From assembly GCA_034440575.1 (NCBI GenBank), contig JAOTOL010001469.1, positions 124,001 through 188,000 on the forward strand: a stretch of DNA of 64,000 nt. The letters run 5' to 3'. Both the position numbers and the translations under genes were made by a program. Below the pieces are notes generated by a model. That model ran no database searches. It saw nothing but the letters and a program-made list of their open reading frames with translations, and was not told the origin of the DNA. This DNA is from Imbricaverruca yamaguchii (Eukaryota > Arthropoda > Thecostraca > Neoverrucidae). Every line of letters starts with the position of its first letter. The first letter of the stretch is position 1. Below are positions 57,874 to 64,000 of this stretch, piece after piece.

Positions 57874-59680
57874 ATAAAGACATAAAGACATAAAGACATA
57901 AAAGATTAGTGCAACTATGAGCCACAAGGGCCCTTCTTGGTTGCACTCTGTACACTGAACCAGTTGCCCACCAAATCTGTCAATCAGCCCTCCCTGTAAT
58001 ACTGAAAAGCAAGCCCTAAATTCTTATGATTGTCTGTGCTGTTTTTAAAGATGTTCAATGTGCTGCTACTGACAATGTTTTCTGGCAGCTGGTTCCAGTG
58101 TTCTACTACCCTGTTGGTGAAGACAGTTTGCCTTAACCTTGTTCTGCTGTGGTTAACTTTAATTTTGAATTTATGACCTCTAATTGCATCATTTCTGTTC
58201 AGTTCAAAGATTTCCCCAAGGTATCCCCTCTCCAGACCATGGACAAATTTAAAGACCTCGATGAGATCTCCTCTCAGCCTTCTATATCTAAGTGAAAAGA
58301 TATTCAATTACTTCAATCTTTCCTCATATGCCAGGTTGCTTATGCCATTAACCATTTTTGTAGCCCTCTTTTGTACTCTCTCTAAAAGCCAATAATCTTT
58401 TTCATAGCTAGAAGACCAAGCTTGGATGCAGTATTCCAAATGTGGCCTGACGTATGCACAGTAAAGCTTCCTGATCACTTCCTCACTTCTGTATGATACA
58501 TTCCTATTTATTGCCCCGAGCATTCTCAGTGCCTTCTTCCTGGCTTCCTTGGTCTGTTCTGATGCCCCCAGTTTTGTGTTTAGAATAACACCCGAATCCT
58601 TCTCCTGTTGAGTCACTGATAGCACTTGGCCACCCATCAAATATGGAGCCTTCATATGCTGCTTACCTACATGCATGATTGTGGACTTATCAAAATTTAA
58701 TTTAATTTGCCATTCTTCGGACCACTTCACAAGTTCGTCTAAGTCTTTTTGCAGCGTGATATGCTCATCTTGACCTGTTATTGCCCTAAAGACCTTCAAA
58801 TCATCCGCAAATTTCAAAACTTTACTGCTTAGGCCACTTTCAATGCTATTTACAAATATAATGAACAGTAGTGGCCCCAGTACTGACCCCTGGGGGACTC
58901 CACTAAGAACATTTTGCCATGATGACTTTGTACCATTTAGCATCACTCTTTGCTGTCTATCTGAAAGCCACAACTCTATCCATTTTAAGATGCTACCTGC
59001 AATACCATGGGACTGAAGCTGTATCTTTTTTTTGGAGTACCTTGTCTTTTTTGAGGTACCTTGTCAAAGGCCTTACTAAAGTCAAGATATGCTACATCAA
59101 CCTGATTTCCCTGATCAAATTGTTCTGTGGCGAAGTTCAAAAAGTCCAAGAGGTTTGTGAGACACGATCGTCCTTTTCTAAACCCATGTTGAGTATCTTG
59201 AATCAATCTGCTACCTTCCAGATAACTAACTATTCTATCCTTGATAATTGATTCGAGTACCTCGCAGACTAGGGATGTGAAACTTACTGGCCTATAGTTT
59301 TCAACCTCTTTCTCCTTTCTCTTTCTCCCTCTTTCTCCTTTCTTGAAAATAGGAACTACATTTGCCCTTTTCCAATCGGTTGGAATTTCATTTTGTGAAA
59401 CTGATCTACAACATATTATACTAAGTGGAAATGACAGTTCCTTTTCAGTTTCCCGCAACACCCTAGCATAAATATCATCAGGTCCTGCTGCCTTGTTTGG
59501 CTTTATTTTCCTGATATGACTGTATCACTATCAATGAAACAACATCACTATCAATGAAACAACATCACTATCAATGAAATCAACATCATTTGTCGGATCC
59601 CATGTCACTGAACTATGGTGTACGGTCGGCAGATTGGTCATATCTTCCAATGTAAACAATGATTTAAACTGCATGTGCTG
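57874..59680 (-). mobile_element. CR1-like LINE, longest and best preserved copy
   Basis: Read on the minus strand. 59680-59530 covers the region before the RT (FTLEDM, DFIDSDVV). 59461-58985 has the RT fingers (NEIPTDWKRANVVPIFKKG, ENYRPVSFTSL, GFRKGRSC, DFSKAFDKVP). 58973-58308 has the palm (LSGVPQGSVLGPLLF, KFADDLKVF with both catalytic Asp) and thumb. 58307-57984 has the C-terminus (RGDLIEVFKF, HWNQLPE). It then has a short 3' UTR and a TTTATGTC octamer tail of about four units at 57874-57900. CR1 elements characteristically end in octamer repeats. Breaks are an indel near 59000, a stop at 58308 and an internal 22-bp triplication at 59527-59590. The endonuclease domain is absent, so the copy is 5' truncated and dead. 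Confidence 0.94.
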
Positions 59681-59839
59681 ACTCAATGTGATGCATGCAT
59701 CCCTCATGGATACTGGATGCTTATATAGTTTGAATGTTCCGCTATGTCCTGACAATGGATGTGGTACTCTGGGTCTCTGCGGACAGATCCTTGCACCCCG
59801 TCTTGGGGGGGGAGGTGATAGGAAGCCCTATAGAATACA

Positions 59840-60440
59840 AACCAAACGTCGCACGAAAACGACAGAGGTGTTAAAAACAAACAAAAATTACTTGGAATCA
59901 GAAAATGACAGCGAAATTAACCAACACAATACAAGATTTTGGTCACCAAAAAACCCTAGTTGTATTTTTTTTAGTACCAAAATTTTGAGTTTCAAAGTTC
60001 TCTTTAATTTTGTTTTGTAATGAATAGAGCGGACCAAAAAACGTTGTTCGAACCCAACTTGCTCTAATAGAAAATTTTTACTTTAACCAGAACCTTTAGT
60101 TTGAACTATAATAGGCAAATATCCAAAACTAATAAGTAATAAAAAAACGGAAAAAGTGAAAAATTCCTCTCGTACGTTTTGGTGCATCCATAGAGACAAG
60201 GAAACGCTGAAAGTTTCATCAAAATATTTATCGCATAAAGCGTGATGACTGGTTTAACTTTTCTGGAGGTGACCTTAGATGACCTGACTTCAAAAGTTTG
60301 ACACAATATGCCAAATTGAAAAGGTATGCCAAATTCATGCGCGCTGCCGCGCACCGTTCTCTCAATATCCGCGAACACCCTGACGGTGAGCCGTTGAAGA
60401 TCCCCCAAGACGGCGCGGGTTAATGGTATTGGTTGACCTG
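59840..60440 (-). repeat. About 560-bp dispersed repeat, copy 2
   Basis: Inverted relative to copy 1 at 45380-45960, with the same landmark order on the minus strand. Confidence 0.75.
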
Positions 60441-60449
60441 TGGAGGTTA

Positions 60450-61400
60450 AGCTGTTCATGACACTGAAAAAGTTATGCTATGTCTCGTCTTGTTTAGGAA
60501 AACAGATTATACCCTGATAATATAGGTAGAATCTGAGGGTCATCCAAAGACAGAAAACCGTAGTAAACCGAACCATAAGTTGCTTGTCATTCTTTGCAAA
60601 CTAAGCCTGCATGCCTATACAGCTGTCCTACATAGTGATCCAATGAAAATACAAAATCATTTGACTATCACCTTTATTCATTCAGACTGACAAGAGCTAT
60701 CGCGAAGAAATTTTCATAGATCAATTACAGCCGACACGTTATTCCTTTGCATGCCAGAAGTGGTCACCTTCCGAATTATCGAATATTTTAACGCAATATT
60801 TTACTTCAAATCAAAAGAACATATTTGAGTGACGTCATTGATATACATGGACCTAGACAAGGGACCTATGTAAAATGATATGGGCGGGCCTGGTCAAGGC
60901 CGTTGTCCATCCTATTTTGATATGTTGGTGTGGTGGAGTCGGGCTTCCTCGTTGCAAAATTAAAGTGTCATTCTCTGGGTTTTTAGCTGTGTTATGGAGC
61001 CATTTTCTGTTAGTTCCTTCATCCGAGCATCGTCCAAAGGGTGTATTTGAAGGAATTATTATGGAGGTGTGCCCAAAGATATGTGGTCTCCCATATTGAT
61101 TTCTTCCAGGTGTGTAACGTAGTGTTCTTGGGTGTAAGTTCTGTTGAGTTAACGTTAAGTCCAAGTCGAATTCATCCTGAAAATTACCGCGGTAAGTGAC
61201 TTGGTGCTAGGGAATCCAAATGATGTTCAGGGTATATCATATCTAAGCAACTGGGTAAATGTGCACCTAAAGGTAGGTAATTTTGGTTTCTTGGAATTTC
61301 TTTTTCCAATGCAATGTTGATGTATGTGGTTAACATAGTGACTACTCATTCTGTTATTATTGCATTTTCAGGTAATTTTTGAATTCTGGAAAAAATGTTT
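60450..61400. other. Intergenic DNA, nothing recognised
   Basis: Short frames on both strands at 60853-61164 match no family I know. Confidence 0.4.
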
Positions 61401-61424
61401 GAATTAGACACCTATGGATGTGAT

Positions 61425-61745
61425 TCCAATTAAGATGATGGGGCCACTCCTTTCCTCTGCCAAAGCATTCTTTTCAGTGTAGATAGTTTCAAATAATTTT
61501 TGATAATTTTGTGCCTGCAGGTGTTTTATGAATGCATGGAATTTGACATTAAATTGCAATGTTCATGTATGTGTCTAAGTGGATGGAACCACTCATTTTC
61601 TGTGCCAATACTTACTTTTCCTCTTGTGAGCAAAATGACATAAAAAGGGGCTTTGGGTAAGGTAGCAGCATAAAAACAAATGTTAAAAAGAGAAGAAATG
61701 CAACATCACATAACCTAACATAGCATAACCTCCAGATAAAATATT
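61425..61745 (+). repeat. Dispersed AT-rich CCTAA family, plus copy
   Basis: TTGCAATGTTCATGTATGTG, GGAACCACTCATTTTCTGTG, GTGAGCAAAATGACAT, GGGGCTTTGGGTAAGGTA and CATAACCTAACATAGC follow the same order as the copies at 19640 and 20128. Confidence 0.8.
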
Positions 61746-61859
61746 CCAGAGAATAAAGTTATAAAAAATCTTAAGCAATTTATCTCCTAAAATTTTCAAA
61801 ATGTAAAAACCTAGCCCAGCCTAACAACCAAGCAGCAACTGGCTTGGGCATGGTGTTAT

Positions 61860-62040
61860 GTGCAGGTGCATTTTGGTTGCTCACCCAACTATTCCCTCAA
61901 CCTCTGTTGACTCTGCATATAGGGTGTGTGTGAAAATTGAGTGAGAATTCAGCCAGAAACTGCCTCATTCTGTGTCTGACTAACATTTAGGAATTTCCAG
62001 AATGTAATAGCATAGTGTTCAGACTTAATAAGTGTGACAT
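61860..62040. other. Unassigned AT-rich DNA
   Basis: Nothing recognised. Confidence 0.35.
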
Positions 62041-62044
62041 GGCC

Positions 62045-62290
62045 TCATTTTGGTATAGCCTGTAAAGGGAAAATACCATGAGCCTGGTCAAAAAGATACA
62101 CAATATCACTTTTATCAACCACAATTTTACCATCTACCTCCAGTGGCACTACACTACACTTTGTATGCTTAAATTTGAAGAAGCTAAGGTAGCTCTTAGT
62201 ACTGCCTGCTAAACATTCTTGTGGTAAATTGATTTGAGCCAGTCTTTTATATAACCTAACACACCTAACTATATTTCTAGCCATTCTATA
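62045..62290 (-). mobile_element. LINE fragment upstream of the RT
   Basis: The minus frame VVPLEVDGKIVVDKSDIVYLF resembles the TTIGPLEVNGTILGEDTDIV region of the LINE at 15955. It is preceded by a KSYLSFFKF-type word, as in the link between endonuclease and RT in CR1-like proteins. Only about 80 residues remain. Confidence 0.65.
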
Positions 62291-62640
62291 TGTTTATAGG
62301 TTTTCCTCAGACTAAACACCTCTTATTTTCCTGAATGCCTGTTTCTTTGATACCAGCACATGTTTAACTTATGTGGTCAGCCATGACTCTTACCTGGTTC
62401 TCTCACCTGGTTGGCTCCCCAAATTCTCAAGCCTCACTCACCCAGAGATGAGTTCCGTGACTGATAAATGGGAGCCCATATCTGCAGGTACGCCAGTCCC
62501 GTAGACTAAAGAGAAGTATGGTTATCAGATAGGCAGGGCAAGACACAGGAACTGGAAAGTGTACCCTAAGCAGAAATTGCATGCTTAGAGTAGCCACATC
62601 TGCTGATATGTTGTAGTCAGAACATATTTCTCATGGAAGC
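62290..62640. other. Unassigned DNA between LINE fragments
   Basis: Nothing recognised. Confidence 0.35.
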
Positions 62641-62649
62641 TAGGAAAGA

Positions 62650-64000
62650 TGAAGTATAGAAAAGTAAAGCTACTCTACAAGTTAGATTAGTATATTACCA
62701 TAGTTAGTCCTATTCAATATATTCATACAACAATGTGCAGATATTTGCATGCAGTGCTGCTTTAAATGTCCCTAGGTCTGTTAAGATTACCACATCTTCA
62801 GGCAGAGAATTCCAGGTGGCACAGCATCTGAGGCTAAAAATATCTTCCTGCAATCTACTGAAGCACACCTGTGTGACAATTTCAGGGTGTGGCCATGTGT
62901 GTTCACTGAAGGTGCCAGCACAAACATGTCAGTGATCTTAATGGCAGAATGGCCATGAAAAATCTTCCAGCATTTGATCATGTCTGCTCAAATTAATCTA
63001 CCTTTAACTGAGTGCAAATCTAGTTTCCGTAATCAGGCTCCATAATCCAGACCATTCATCCCCTCTATGTTTCTTGTCCACCTTCTCTATACTGATTCTA
63101 GATGCTTTAAATCCCCAATGTAACCTGTGTTCCAAACACATAATGAAAACTCCAAAAGTGGCCTGACATGAGTAGTGCATAGTGTTTTCATAAATTCAGG
63201 AGAGTGGCATAAAGTAGAACTTAGCAGGTTGCTGGCTAGATGATATTTGGTGGATGCAGTGGCAATCCAGGTGAGGATTGCCTCTGAGATCCCTAAAGCT
63301 CTCAATTTTGTCAGTAGTAGGAAATGATTAACAACATAAAATGCCTTTGAAAAATCAAAGAAAATTGCATCCACCAAATATCATCTAGCCAGGTAGCCTC
63401 ATCTAGCCAGGTAAAGTCAGTCTCATATGTTAGAAGTAACTGATCCTCTATGGAACGTCCACGCTGGAAGCCAAATTGTCCTCGGTCCAGCAAATGATGG
63501 ACATCCAAATATTCTGTGAGTTTCTGAACAATTATACATTCAAGAATTTTGCATGGGACTCACCGGGCGATAATTTAGTAGATCATGCCTCAGGCCCTTT
63601 TTAAAGATTGGGATTACTTGTGAAGTTTTCCAACTGTCAAGAAGACTTCCAGTAGAAAGGGATGAGCTAAATTATAATTCTGAACAATGGTTTTACAAGC
63701 TCCGCATGACAGGATACAATTAATTGAGGGTGGACCCCATCAGAGCCCATGCTGGAGGACCCATCCACCTCGTTCAAAATTTTGAGCACATCAGCTTCAG
63801 AAATATTGATGCTCTGCAGCACTGTTTCAGTGGTTTGGTGTGGGGCTGGGTTTGCTAGTCTACTTGTGCAATATACTGAGGAAAAAGCCCCTGCAAATAT
63901 TTCAGCCATTTCCTGGCAGTCACTTGTGATTCCATATTTCCCCCTCAATGGCCCAAGGGATGCTTTGCCGATTTTCTGATGTGGTATGTAAGAGTGAAAT
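62650..64000 (-). mobile_element. Second CR1-like LINE family, rearranged, cut by window edge
   Basis: On the minus strand: 63948-63667 has the start of the RT region (SSSMGSDGVHPQL). 63508-63377 has QFGFQRGRSIEDQLL. 63377-63260 has DAIFFDFSKAF and the LRALGISEAILTWI word. The translation then jumps directly to TTHVRPLLEF (63190-63120), skipping the palm with the catalytic Asp pair. 62981-62787 gives the C-terminal part (MIKCWKIFHG, LKLSHRCASVDCRK). A 24-bp perfect inverted repeat (63234-63257 and 63368-63391) sits at the deletion. Not functional. Confidence 0.85.

Overview
The window is eukaryotic nuclear DNA, most likely from an arthropod (crustacean or chelicerate; the species cannot be fixed from sequence alone). 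The grounds are split genes with GT-AG introns, TTAGG-type pentamer tracts, many CR1-like LINE remnants, tRNA-derived SINEs, long (AT)n microsatellites and GC-rich coding islands in AT-rich, repeat-laden DNA.

Three protein-coding genes are well supported, all between 22.3 and 43.7 kb. SCO1 (plus strand, 22363-27036, five coding exons, 268 codons) encodes the mitochondrial inner-membrane copper chaperone for cytochrome c oxidase. AP2M1 (minus strand, 40263-28536, nine coding exons, 432 codons) encodes the mu subunit of the clathrin adaptor AP-2. A PiT/SLC20 sodium-phosphate symporter (plus strand, 41944-43404, a single exon) follows. SCO1 and AP2M1 converge tail to tail; AP2M1 and the phosphate transporter diverge from a shared roughly 1.3 kb intergenic region. 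The three products act in unrelated processes, so this is ordinary gene neighbourhood and not an operon-like unit.

The remainder is accessory DNA. 0-12 kb: (AT)n tracts, a 20-bp GC-rich minisatellite with higher-order structure, CR1-like LINE fragments, homopolymer-rich stretches and a TTAGG/CTAGG tract. 12.6-14.2 kb: a broken minus-strand copy of a conserved but unnamed metazoan multicopy protein family. 14.7 kb: a palindromic MITE-like element. 16-18 kb: a LINE interrupted by a truncated copy of its own family. 18-22 kb: mostly dispersed AT-rich repeats. Inside introns: a 74-bp minisatellite and an AACCC tract (SCO1); a 92-bp hairpin-forming minisatellite, an RNase H-bearing LINE and SINEs (AP2M1). 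44-55 kb: sparse, with dispersed repeats. 56.1-57.1 kb: two head-to-head arrays of a 16-bp unit forming a kilobase-scale palindrome, resembling a foldback transposon. 57.9-59.7 kb and 62-64 kb: further LINE copies.

The most notable items are the foldback-like element, the unnamed gene family, the SINE family with matching heads and tails, and the dispersed repeat that appears to seed telomere-like TTAGG arrays.
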